In this document: positions 13,720-24,500 of the stretch, piece by piece
How positions within the stretch are numbered: position 1 is the stretch's first letter
How the letters are laid out: the number at the start of each line of letters is the position of its first letter
NCBI RefSeq assembly: GCF_035083965.1
Contig: NC_089738.1
Coordinates: 13,170,734-13,234,733 of the forward strand
DNA from: Branchiostoma lanceolatum
Lineage: Eukaryota > Chordata > Leptocardii > Amphioxiformes > Branchiostomatidae
Length of the DNA: 64,000 nt
Reading direction: 5' to 3'
The notes under the pieces: model-generated
Told to the model about the DNA's origin: nothing
The model's database searches: none
What the model saw: the letters and a program-made list of their open reading frames with translations, nothing else
Translations under genes and position numbers: made by a program

Positions 13720-13920
13720 GTTCATACTAGCCTCCGTTGCAGACTCCTTCCGGCTGTTTTCTTTTCAAGTTACAGTTTTACGATTACATTTTGTACTGTA
13801 ACTTGAAGAAGAAAACAGCTGGAAGGTGTCTGCAACGGAGGCTAGTTCATACCAGGATTTGCAAATTGGGATTCACCCAGGCCGGGGGATAGATCCTGAT
13901 TCGTGAATCCTAGTATGAAC
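13720..13920. repeat. Nested pair of MITE-like inverted repeats
   Basis: A 118 bp element (13727-13844) with ends CTAGCCTCCGTTGCAGAC and the reverse complement is flanked by TTCATA on both sides. It sits inside the end of an outer inverted repeat that opens with GTTCATAC and closes with GTATGAAC at 13913-13920. The TTCATA duplicates fit a 6 bp target duplication made when the inner element landed. Confidence 0.7.
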
Positions 13921-14240
13921 AGTCCGAATCCAGATTGACCCCGATCTGCCGATTCCGCTTCAGGAGGTGGCATCAGCAGATCAGGATTTATCGGGATTCA
14001 GACTTCATACAAAGTAAGTGATCCTTGCTGGCAGGGTAATGAATTTCAGTGGTAAAATGATAAATTAGCAGCAGCAAAAAAAAAGGAGGAAAACCAAAAA
14101 CAAAGGTCCTTCAGAACCTTAAAACAAAGCACCAACAACTCCCCTCCTTGATCCTTCATGGTCTGCCCCATGGCTAGCAAAACCCAGTCTATTTTGACTT
14201 GCTATGCAGAACCTTGCAGGCGGCATATACAATATACCCT

Positions 14241-14400
14241 GGAGAGGCCCTGCTAAACCACTTTGGTGGGAGTAGCCTCTTACCTGCTGTCAGCCAATCA
14301 GCTGTACCTAAAGAAAACATCTAGGCAATTCTCAGATTGGCTGATTGTTGGAGGCATTGCCCACTAAAGTGGAAACCTCAGCCCAGTTTAGCAGAGCCTC
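14241..14400. repeat. MITE, family A (GAGGCTCTGCTAAAC ends)
   Basis: Left end GAGGCCCTGCTAAACC and right end GTTTAGCAGAGCCTC are inverted copies. The middle carries CAGCCAATCA and its inverse ATTGGCTGAT. A relative lies at 24045-24236, and a half copy closes the right inverted arm at 41120-41196. The left arm of the large inverted duplication begins inside this element near 14326. Confidence 0.75.
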
Positions 14401-14768
14401 ACAGAAAGTCTACATGTGAGAACAGGCTATGTAATCTCATTGGTGGTTCTGTATAATGGGTATGAATAAACACCAGAAAAAGGAATGTTTGCTTCCTTAA
14501 CTTTTTCGAATATATTTAAGTGCATATTGCTTGTACAAAGTGCTTATATTCCACTTACCATGCTCAGATGTAACAGTCACTCATAAATCTTACACATCAC
14601 AACACACTCAGCAATGACAAAGTCCATTCTTTAACCAAGAGGTTCTGTTTATTGTAATTTTATGATTTTTTTGTATGTGAGGAAAACAATGAGCCTTGAC
14701 ACTATTTGAGCCAGGTTAAGACATAGTTATCCTCGTTTTGCTACAGAATCAGCACATAACCATATGTG

Positions 14769-14965
14769 CTCCCAAACTTTTTTCCATTTTCATACTATTT
14801 TTTATTTTTTTCCAAGCTAAATAGGTCATGTCAAAAACAGGACCCTTACTCAGTTTAGCTTTTTTTCCTATGTTCATCGTGCTCCCAAACTTTCTTTCAT
14901 TTTCATATTATTTTAATTTTTTTCCCAAGCTGAATAGGTCACGTCCAAAACATGACCCTTGCAGC
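14769..14965. repeat. Tandem duplication in the 3' flank of the left-arm gene
   Basis: Two neighbouring units of roughly 110 bp, each with GTGCTCCCAAACTTT..., CAAGCT-AATAGGTCA-GTC-AAAACA and a GACCCTT end. The right arm has the same pair at about 40565-40765, so the duplication predates the inverted duplication. Confidence 0.75.
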
Positions 14966-15392
14966 TTATTTTCTCCCATTTTCATTTATAGGCAAGTCTA
15001 GCCTAGAAATATATAAAAATATAAAGGCATGATCATACCCTTGCAGAGTAGCCCAGTTCTTTACAGTTTTCATGCCTTATCCATTGAAATCAGGCACCCC
15101 TCTATCCCATATTTGGGACGATCAACTTTCGTGAGCTTGCTACATAGCTAATTTTTTTTAAACAAACATTTTTACATACATTTTGGTCTTTACAGTTTCC
15201 CCACACACTGTATGGTTGATTTTACAGAAAGATACACTGGGAGGTATTAACAAATGATAAAACATAATACATTTACACTTACTAGTTACATGATCAGACA
15301 CACTGATGGACATGAATTTGAAACAAAAGGATTAGCACATTAACAGCATTTGCCGAATAATTTAGACAACCAGACAGTCTACCCTGACAGAT

Positions 15393-18300
15393 TTAGCAGC
15401 AGCAGCGGATCTTGTTGCAGATGTTGCGACCCTTGCGCATGATCCAGTGCTTTATTCTCTGCAGCTTGCTCTTCTTCTTGATATTCAGAGGCATCTCACC
15501 GACCAACTCCTTTACTGTTGTCTCTTCCTGCTGGTCATCCTGGTCAGTCAGCTGAAAGGGGAGGTGGGATATGTTGTGGTCAGTCTTATGGACAGGTGGG
15601 AATGTTTTTGTGTTCTAGTTTTGTTTCAAGCAACCTGTTCTTCCAAAGGTGGGGAAAACACAGTACAATATGTTACAATACAACAGGAGCAACGATTGAC
15701 CAACTGTGGTTCAAGCAATTTGTAAATTGTCTTTAATGAGTGTGTGAGAAGGAGTGTCTTTCCTTCTCTTCCTCATCTATGCTTGTTTACATAAGAAAAC
15801 ATATAAGAAGTAAGACACAGCAGAAACACCTGAAAGAAACAGATGTTTGGAAAAAGCTATGTCCCTGTCCTTACCTGAGACACAGCCGTGACAAACGAGG
15901 CCAGGCTGGTAGTGTCGCTGCCATCGTCCGCAGCAACAGATCTCGAGGTCCTCAGGTCCAGTCCATAGCAGAGGTTGTCCAGGTACACCTCGTCCTCCTC
16001 ATCGATGGTTCTAACCTCTGGGGCTGTGACCAACATGTTCTGGTCTGTGTTTGTTGACACGGCAGAAGCTCCATCCACAGCAACTGATCTAGCATCTGAG
16101 CTTTGGTCCGTGTTCTGGGACATACCTGAGATCCCGTCAACACTCTGGATCCCGTAGAGGCTGGACACGGCGCTTCGCAGCTCGGCGACCAGGCTCACAT
16201 CAGAGGTGTACGTTAGAGTGGATGACACCGTCTCGTCTATGCTTGCCCTACTCCTGAAGGAACACAAAATTCACAGTGTCAAAACAATCTGCTGTACAGA
16301 TGGAAAATTCATGGCTCTTTCCCTGAGGCATCGCCAAAAAATCCATCAGTGATCAGTTTGATTCTGTTCCTTCACAAACTTAAGAGTCATTACTGCTTAT
16401 TTCTACATGAACCTCTCACCTGCGTGAGGATACTTGGGCAGTTTCCAGGAGGTCGATGTACCCCTGTTTCTGCAGCTTGGCCATGGTCTTCTTCCTTCTC
16501 TTGTTGAATTTTTCTGACTTCTTGTGCGTTCGGCGCAACTCCTTCAGCGCGCCCCTGTCGTCATCAACACATAAAAACACTAGTAAAGGTCAAGAAAGAA
16601 AGATTACACACTTCATCCTGTGGCTTCATATAAGTTATCTGGAGAAATAAACATGTTTCTTCCTTTTTGCAATAACTTGCAAAGTACATTTGTCTTTCAT
16701 AGGTGTCTGTTAAACTAAGATCACAAATGCACATATCATGTCCAAGCAGCTAGCTGTTTACTCTAGGCACCTAGTTTTTACCAATGTGCAGGCTGTTTTC
16801 TTATGTTCAAAGATGCGTTGACTTCCCATGTTGATTTTGTGGTATGACAAGTTAATGACAGGTTTCAATGAGACATCCATGTACATCTAATGTACATCTA
16901 CATGCATGTACAGTTAATGTTATATCCATAGCTATCCTGGTACAATCTTGTCGGGATACCTGGAAAAAAAGAGTCCCTCAATGAAGAAATCAGCCGGCTC
17001 CTACTTACCTCCATTCCTTGTCAATGCGCTTGAATCCCTTTTTCTTCATGACGATGGAAGCCTTCATCTCCTTGGCCACATGTGCAAGCTGTAGCCTCAG
17101 CTCCTGCAATGAAAAAACAGAATGCAGGTCAACATTCATTCAGAACAAATGTTTGATTGATTGGTTGACAGATTGCTTGGTTGCTTTGTGGCCTGGTTTC
17201 AAATCTTGAATCATACAAATTACTTTTTAGAACACAATAGTAAATGGACAGTAGTTGTCTTCATCCACAAAAATGCACAACTGTACAGTAAAGATAGTTT
17301 ACCTCCAGCCTTTTCTCCGAAGACTGCACAGGAGAGTCTGCAACTGTGGGGAGGGATGGTCTAGTTTCCTCTGCTGTGGTTGGGTTCTCCATGTCAGTAC
17401 TGGCTACACTCTGGATGGAACGAGCGTCTGCGTCCAGAAATTCCTCTATATCATCTGACAGATCTTCGAGTCCGGGCTCTTCACTGACCTCAGTCTCCAT
17501 TGCTGAGATTCCATCAACACTCTGGATCCCGTAGAGGCTGGCCACGTCGCTTCGCAGCTTGATGACCAAGCTGTCAGAGGTGCAAGTTTCTGTCGATGAC
17601 ACTGTACTGTCTACGCTTGCCCTCCTCCTGAAGGAACACAACATTCACAGTGTCAAAACAATCTGCTATACAGATTCCAGGCTCTGCCCCTGAGGCATTG
17701 CCAAAACTCCATTAGTACTCAGTTCTGTTCCTTTTCAAACTCAAGAGTCATTACTGCTGATTTCTGCATGAACCTCTCACCTGTGTGAGGAGACTTGGGC
17801 CTGAGGGGCAGTTTCCATGAGGTTGATGTACCCCTGTTCCTGCAGGCTGGCCATGGTCTTCTTTATCCTCTTATGGGCCTTTTCAGCCTTCTTGTACGAG
17901 CGGCGCAACTCCTTCAGCCCGTCCCTGTCGTCATCAACACATAAAAACACTTTAATACCAACCATGGGGAATTTAAGCTCAAGAAAGAAAGGTAACACTT
18001 CATCCTGTAGCTTTACATAAGTATTCTAGAGAGATAATCACGTTTCTTCCTTTTTGCAATAATTTGCAAAGTACACTGTTTAGGAAATTTCACAGGTGTC
18101 TGTTATACTAAGATCACAAACGCACATATCATGTCTAGACTGCTGGCTGTCTACTCTAGGCACCTAGTTTTTACCAATGTGCAGTTTGATAACGATCATT
18201 TTTCGTATGTATGAAGTTCAAAGATGCGTTGACTTCCCAGGTTAAATTTGTGGTATGTCAAGTTAATGACAGGTTTCAATGAGACATACATGTCTAATGT

Positions 18301-19988
18301 GTCACAGCTATCATGGTACAATCTTGTCGGGATACTTGGGAAAAAAGAGCCCCTCAATAGAAAAATCATCAGGCTCCTACTTACTCCCATTTCTCATCAA
18401 CACGCTTGAACGCAACTTTCTTTGCGCTGATGGAAGCTCTCAACTCATTCGTCACCTGCTCTAGCTGTTGCTTCAACTCCTGTGACAAAAAATAAAATGC
18501 AGGTCAACGTTCACTCAGAACAAGCTTTTGATTGATTGGTTGACAGATTGTTTGGGTTCCTTGTGGCTTGGTTTCAAATCTTGAATCATACAAATTACTT
18601 TTTAGAACACAATAGTAATGGACAAGAAGATGTCTTCATGGAAAAATCAGTAGCAAAGATAGTTTACCTTGATTCTGTCCTCAGGTGACTTTGCAGGAGA
18701 TTCTGCAACTGTGGGGAGTGATGGTTTAGTTCCCTCTGCCGTGGTCAGCTTCTCCATGTCAGTACTGGCCACACTCTGGATGGAACGAGCGTCTGCGTCA
18801 ACAAACTCCTCATCTGACAGTTCCTCCAGTCCGGGCTCCTCACTGACCTCAGTCTCCTCCAGGACTGCTGTACCTTTTGACCCATCGTCTGTCACCTCAG
18901 CCTGTGAGAGGCAGGAAGTTGTTTCTGTTATGTTCTAGTTGATCTTTTTCATTATTATCAGTGCTTGAGTCTAATCCGAGTGCAACACAATGTGGTAAGT
19001 AAGTGATATCTATCATATTGTCTTCATAGTGTGAATGGTGCAGTGATTTGGGAACAGGTCCCTTTAGCAGTGTAAATCGTGTTCAGCATGAAGGACAGTC
19101 ATGTTTACCTGTGTGTGGATGGTGTTCAGCACCAAGGACGGGTGTGTTTACCTGTGTGTGGATGGTGTTCAGCACCAAGGACAGGTGTGTTTACCTGTGT
19201 GTGGATGGTGTTTAGGACCAGGGACAAGTGTGTTTACCTGTGTGTGGATGGTATTCAGCAACAGGGACAGGTGTGTTTACATGTGTGTGGATTGTGTTCA
19301 GCACCAAGGACAGGTATGTGTCCCTATGTGGGGATAGTGTTCAGCACCAAGTCCCCTCTATTCTAAATCAATTCACAGTAACGTTATACACAATGAGAAA
19401 GAAAAACAAATTATGCCATGACCAACCTTCCCCTTTCCCTCTCCCTTATCTCCACCACTGAGCAGGTCCAAGCTGTGAACAATCGGCACCCTCTTCATGA
19501 AGTCCTGTATGATAAACACAGGTGAGAACAGTACTGAGAACAGGTCAAGAAAGGTATTGGTCATATAACAGTTAGCTAGTATGTAACATTAGGTTGAATG
19601 TTTTTCTTACCTCCTTGTAGATATCATAGTAATGTTATACAGTATGAATGAATGACTGCGAATAAAGTGATGTCATCTTGACTTCTTGTTTCTCTGTTCT
19701 GTACTAAAAGTGTCCTTAGTATTGACTTCTTTTCTGTTCTGTACTAAAAGTGTCCTATTGACTCGTCTCTGTTCCGTACTAAAGGTGTCCCATTGACTTC
19801 TTGTTTCTCTGTTCTGTACTAAAGCGTCCTATTGACTTCTTCTCTGCCTGTTCCGTACTAGACGTTTCCCTGCTCACCTTGAAACCTCCGAACCAGGGCT
19901 CGCTGCTCACCGCGGGTCTTCCCTGGTCCGCCTCGGCCGAACCGTCCGGCCGGCCCGCCGACACTGCTTTCCTCGTGAAGCTTTCCAT
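15393..19988 (-). CDS. Unrecognised coiled-coil, acidic-repeat protein with C-terminal Cys-Cys-Cys (left copy)
   Basis: Family not recognised. Ten exons in transcript order: 19988-19878, 19504-19427, 18901-18668, 18479-18385, 17924-17781, 17627-17303, 17103-17009, 16554-16420, 16253-15875, 15551-15393. All junctions keep phase, giving 584 residues. The protein has no signal peptide or membrane span, so it is probably cytosolic. Three block types alternate: acidic Ser-rich stretches (EEPGLEDLSDD, DADARSIQSVASTDME), a helical 95 nt exon (KQQLEQVTNELRAS), and a Lys/Arg-rich exon (LRRSYKKAEKAHKRIKKTM). The series occurs twice, so exons 3-6 and 6-9 look like an internal duplication. The end is strongly basic and stops in KIRCCC, compatible with prenylation or palmitoylation at a membrane (inference). 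The mirror copy is at 34798-39997. Both look intact and start with facing promoters. Confidence 0.85.
19079..19351. repeat. 43 bp minisatellite, about 6 units (left arm)
   Basis: Unit holds GTGTTCAGCACCAAGGACAG then GTGTGTTTACCTGTGTGTGG. It lies in intron 2 of the left-arm gene. The right arm has the same array, inverted, with about 15 units at 35392-36052. Because 43 is not a multiple of three, reading through the array gives Cys/Val-rich open frames that are artefacts. Confidence 0.95.
19676..19866. repeat. Tandem repeat in intron 1 of the left-arm gene
   Basis: About five units of 35-40 bp built from ATTGACTTCT, CTCTGTTCTGTACTAAA and GTGTCC. The right arm counterpart is 34917-35067. Confidence 0.85.
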
Positions 19989-20419
19989 CTTTCTTCCTTC
20001 TGGGCAGGTATAGACATATTACTGCTACTATTTATAGCACATAATGTCCTTGGTTATAGATATTCGAACATGTTCCTGGAGTTTTTATCCCCCATGCAGT
20101 CCCCAGTCCCACCTCACGCAGTCGTTCACTGTCTCTCCTGCAACAAGTCTGTTTTGCATCAACTCAGCGCTACTCTCCATATTACACATGTTGCTCCTTC
20201 ATTCCTCCCCTGTTTAACGTCTGTTGTAGTATCCTTTGATCATTCATCCAAACTTGCACAAATGTTTAAAATCGCGATGAAAAATCTCATCGTTCGGCAG
20301 GATTTGTTGAAGCCATCTTCTTACTTAGCTATTATGCGCACGCGCACGAGGTGGCTCTTCATCAAACTTCCCAACATGCCCCGCGGCAACTTTTCGCATT
20401 TCTAAAAACTATGAAATTA

Positions 20420-20427
20420 TGACGTCA
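20420..20427. promoter_or_regulatory. CRE-type site TGACGTCA, left-arm promoter
   Basis: A perfect palindromic cAMP-response element about 430 bp upstream of the left-arm start codon. It is kept at about the same distance in the right arm (34388-34395). An 8 bp match alone is weak evidence; its conservation in both arms could simply reflect recent duplication. Confidence 0.35.
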
Positions 20428-21576
20428 CATTACCTACGTCACTCTTAACTACAGCGACGTGAACCCAGGCTCTAGTACAATCTGACCCCACTAGCTACAT
20501 ATACATCCACGATACGAGTATCCACATGATAGTTTACTCCAGTAAAACTATCAGAATGCTAACTCTGTCTTAGAAAATAGCAGTTCTCAGGGAAAACAAC
20601 TTTTACGTATCCCAAACTTGTTGTGAACTTACTGTAACTTTGTTGGAAAAACCATAAACTCAAGGATCCTTAAGTACTTACCGTATTATCTCCAATAGTC
20701 GATGAAAGTTTAGCCAAGTTCTAAACCTCGTCTTCGTAAAATCTCGAGTTGACTCTCACTGGATAAGTTCCCTAACCAATAACGATGACTTACGTCACGT
20801 CGTTTTAAGAGAATGTGCGGTGAGAAGCAAAAAAATAACGAAACTTGTGGAGCACACAAGAGTGCGTCAGAGTCTCACGACTTCAAGTGCTGAGATGGCC
20901 GGTTCTATTGTGCGTCAATCTACGCATGCGCTGTTCGACCCGCTGTTTTGCGAGGTTCGCGGCTGTTCTATGACGACATAAACGTTTATGGGGAAAAGTA
21001 CAAAAAACTCGAGGCGGCAATTTCTTAAATCCTTGTTGTTCTAATATTTTTGTTCTCAAAATTCTACATACATCAATCCATAGAATTTAATTAATGTGAT
21101 ATAGAATCTCCATCAATCTTTTAGCACTGCTCTTATCATATGTATCTGTATGTGTAACAGACGTCCATGGACATACGTTAAACAACATAGCAAGTGTAAG
21201 AAAATAAAGATTTTTCCACCATACAAGTTACCCAAAAATATACACGTTTAGAAACTAAATCGGTTGAAGACATTCTTGTTATTTTTCTACCGCATGATTT
21301 CATCTAACAACAATGATACAAACCTAGAACAATTACACAGACCGGGAAGGATCCCTTGTAACCTTGATGGTAAGCAAATCCCCATTACATAGCTTTAAAA
21401 TTGCCAACATTTCCATCATATACAATAAAGCGGCATAAAGACTACCTTGTATGGACTGACCTTCATGTTTTAAATGTCATCTGGCGGTTAGAGTATGTAG
21501 TGCAGGCCAAACAGGTGATTGTAGCCAAAGTTTCGGCAAACTTCGTCCGCAGGTAACCCTGATACGGAAGTGAAAC

Positions 21577-24500
21577 ATGGCGTGGCTAGTCTGTCTTACC
21601 ATCCTGGCCTTATCGTCCTTTGTACATGTGAACAGTGAGTAGTAGAAAGTTAGACATGTGTCTATTATTCAATGAGAATGTCACTTACGTGGATGGATAA
21701 CGTTATAATGGAAATGGCGGCCTGGCGGGTGCTATAAAGTGACCAAAGTTCATTCATCGACAACATCACATGAATGTCTGCAAACAGAAGTGTGTGTAAC
21801 AGGTGTCTATGGGGGAGGGGGAGGTGTTATACAGACTTTAGTAACGCTTACTTAGGAAGTCCATGTATACCGTAATGTTTCGTCAGGTAGATATGGAGAA
21901 AACCAACTCGTCGGACTTCCTCGTCAGAAGATTCTGGCCAGTCTCCGTGGTCTAAAATGATCATTGATAGACCGATATTTGTGAAGGTACATAACGTTAG
22001 AGAATTCAGTATTTACAAGGGCCAACGAAACGCCAGATCCAGTAGATAGTCTTGTTCTTGTATATTATGGGCTATGTAAAGTATGGATGGGCATATGTCG
22101 TCAAAGGTATAACCTTTTTGTTAAAGGTAATCATTTATGACATGAGTCGAAGATATAGGCAGACAAGGACAAGAAGACTTTTACTGATTTTCTTCTAAAC
22201 CTTCCAGGCCAGGAGCGGGGCCCACCTCCGTCCCCTGTCGGCCATTTTGCAGTATCTGACGGTCAGAACAACACCTGTCTCCTCATGACCGTCGGGATGA
22301 CATTTCACGTGCCGTATGTGAAGAACGACACCAAGAACACTAAGGTTCGCCTCCTTTATACTCACACTGCGTGTAGCTGTCTTCATACCTACTGTACGGA
22401 TTCGTGAGTGATAAGAATTGAGAGTCATACATGTTCTTATTAAGTACCTTTGCTGTTCCGTACCTCTGTCATAGTTAAGCTATTTAAGGACGAAAAGAGC
22501 AGCAAAAAGAAAACTATGAAAGTTTAGCAGAAATATATATAAGCAGTATATAATTACAGGGTTCATGATCAAAATGTGTTTTTTCAATTCCATCTTCCAG
22601 GCAGTTGCCAGTTATCCCCTACCAACTGACGCTGACGTCACGGGTTCATGTAAGGACACCACTGCGTCTATCACATTATCCTGGGGGAACGGCTTCAACG
22701 TCACCGTCAAGTTCGAAAGTAACGCCACGGTGTTCTACGCCTCGGATATCGTCACCGGATACGCACTGAACCATGACGTATTTCCCGATTGCAAGGACGC
22801 TGGTGATTTTAATTTCATCTAATAGGCCTCTCAAAATTAGCTATGATTTTTACGTCCGTGGCTTCAATGCCTAAATGGTCAGTGTAGGGGCCATGGGTTC
22901 GATGCCTGACATTTCTAGCTAGGCGTTGTGCCCTCACTCCTCCTGGGTATATTAAAACGGGTACCTGGCTTCGGTTGGGGAGGTAAACATGTGCATGCGG
23001 AGGTAGGACAGGGATGTGCTCCGCCTTACAATACCGTGCACTACTAGTGGATACCAACCCACTGCCCCTACGGCCTCAAGGCTATGGGACTACATTTACC
23101 TACCCTTTTCCTCGATAAACTAAGGTGTTGGTTTCCCTCCAGTTGTGGAGGCAAAAGGCGGCGGAGGGAGAGAGATGGGCTCCGTCTTTCAATACACAGT
23201 GCACGTGCACATCCTGTACGGCCTCCAAAAAGCTATGGGACCTTCATGTTTTCCCTATTTCTATCTACCAGGAGAGACGAGACTTCAGAGCGGCCCTCCT
23301 CACGACATCCACGCCATGCCCGGCCGGTCCTACATGTGTGACGTCACCGTGAACGTGACCGTGGGAAATGTCTCCGTCTCGTTCTCACACCTACAGGTGC
23401 AGCCGTTTCAGGTCAAGGGTGGCAACTTCAGTAAAGGTGAGTTTCAGGACATTTCTCAGTGGAGTTCAGAGGTGGTAGAACTACTATAGGATCCTATAGT
23501 CGTTTGTCAGACATGACAGACATTCCAGGTCATAGGGTCAACAGAAGAGGCTACAAAGTCACGGGAGGTCTTGTTTTTGGTCTGTCTGCGTTTTCACAGT
23601 TGCATATTTTCCACGTGCTAGTCACGTTCCATGCAGAGTGACAGGAAGTTATCAATGGACAGTGTAGTGCCATACCTTATTTGAATTATCAATGAACTAC
23701 AATTAAACAAGACATACGAGAAAGTCTAAATGTTTCACGGAGGCATGAGATCTTCAAACTCTTGTTATGTATGTTTTACTCCTCATCCAGCGGAGGAGTG
23801 TGCAGCGGACATGTCCACCACACCCAGCGCCCACACTATTCCAGTGAAAACAACCGTGCACCCCACCCCAACCCCCTACCCCGTCCCCAAACCCACCCAG
23901 AACAACTACACCCTGACAGACAGCGGGGGTAAGGTGTGCTTCATGGCGCTCATGGCGGCTCAGATACAAGTCAACTACACCAGAACAACTGGCAAGGTAC
24001 ATTCTCCTACACAGAGCCTCGCCGCGGAGTTTAAAATATGCCTTGGAGAGGCTCTAATAAACCAGGCTGAGGTTTCCACTTTTGCAGGCCTGGGCTCTAA
24101 CCTGCTCTCAGATAATGAGATCTAGAAAATCGGATCTACCCAGAGAAAACATGTAGGCGATTCTATGATTGGCTGACAGCTTGTTATAGGCCACGCCCTG
24201 ACAAAAGGGGAAACCTCAGCCCGGTTTATGCTATGGTCACATTTGCACCGATGCCCGTAAAATCGTCAAAGAACGAGCCTAAACCATGCATCTATCCATT
24301 CTATATATTTTGTCTTTTAGCTTTGTACATGGTCTCATGTATATTGTCAATGTAAAAACCACTTGATCATGATAAACGCATATGAAGGAGAGAAATTAGC
24401 TGTAGTAATTATAAGATGCTTATTTGACATGAATTCAGGAATTGATACAGAAATGAATGGGGAAAAAAGCTACAAACTCGGCTATAACACTGTCGTTGAC

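Larger units (their letters stand above)
14326..21030. repeat. Left arm of a large inverted duplication
   Basis: Read as reverse complement, this 6.7 kb matches 33795-41196 through ten exons, introns, 3' UTR and about 1 kb of promoter. Similarity is high by eye but not perfect: single-base changes, minisatellite length, one 42 bp exon difference, and a SINE found only in the other arm. The inner edge fades around 21030 and 33795. The outer edge is inside a MITE. Confidence 0.9.

Noticed and set aside
23084-23352. Overlapping open frames just before LAMP exon 4
   Set aside because: They read through a diverged direct repeat in the intron and the start of exon 4 in wrong frames.
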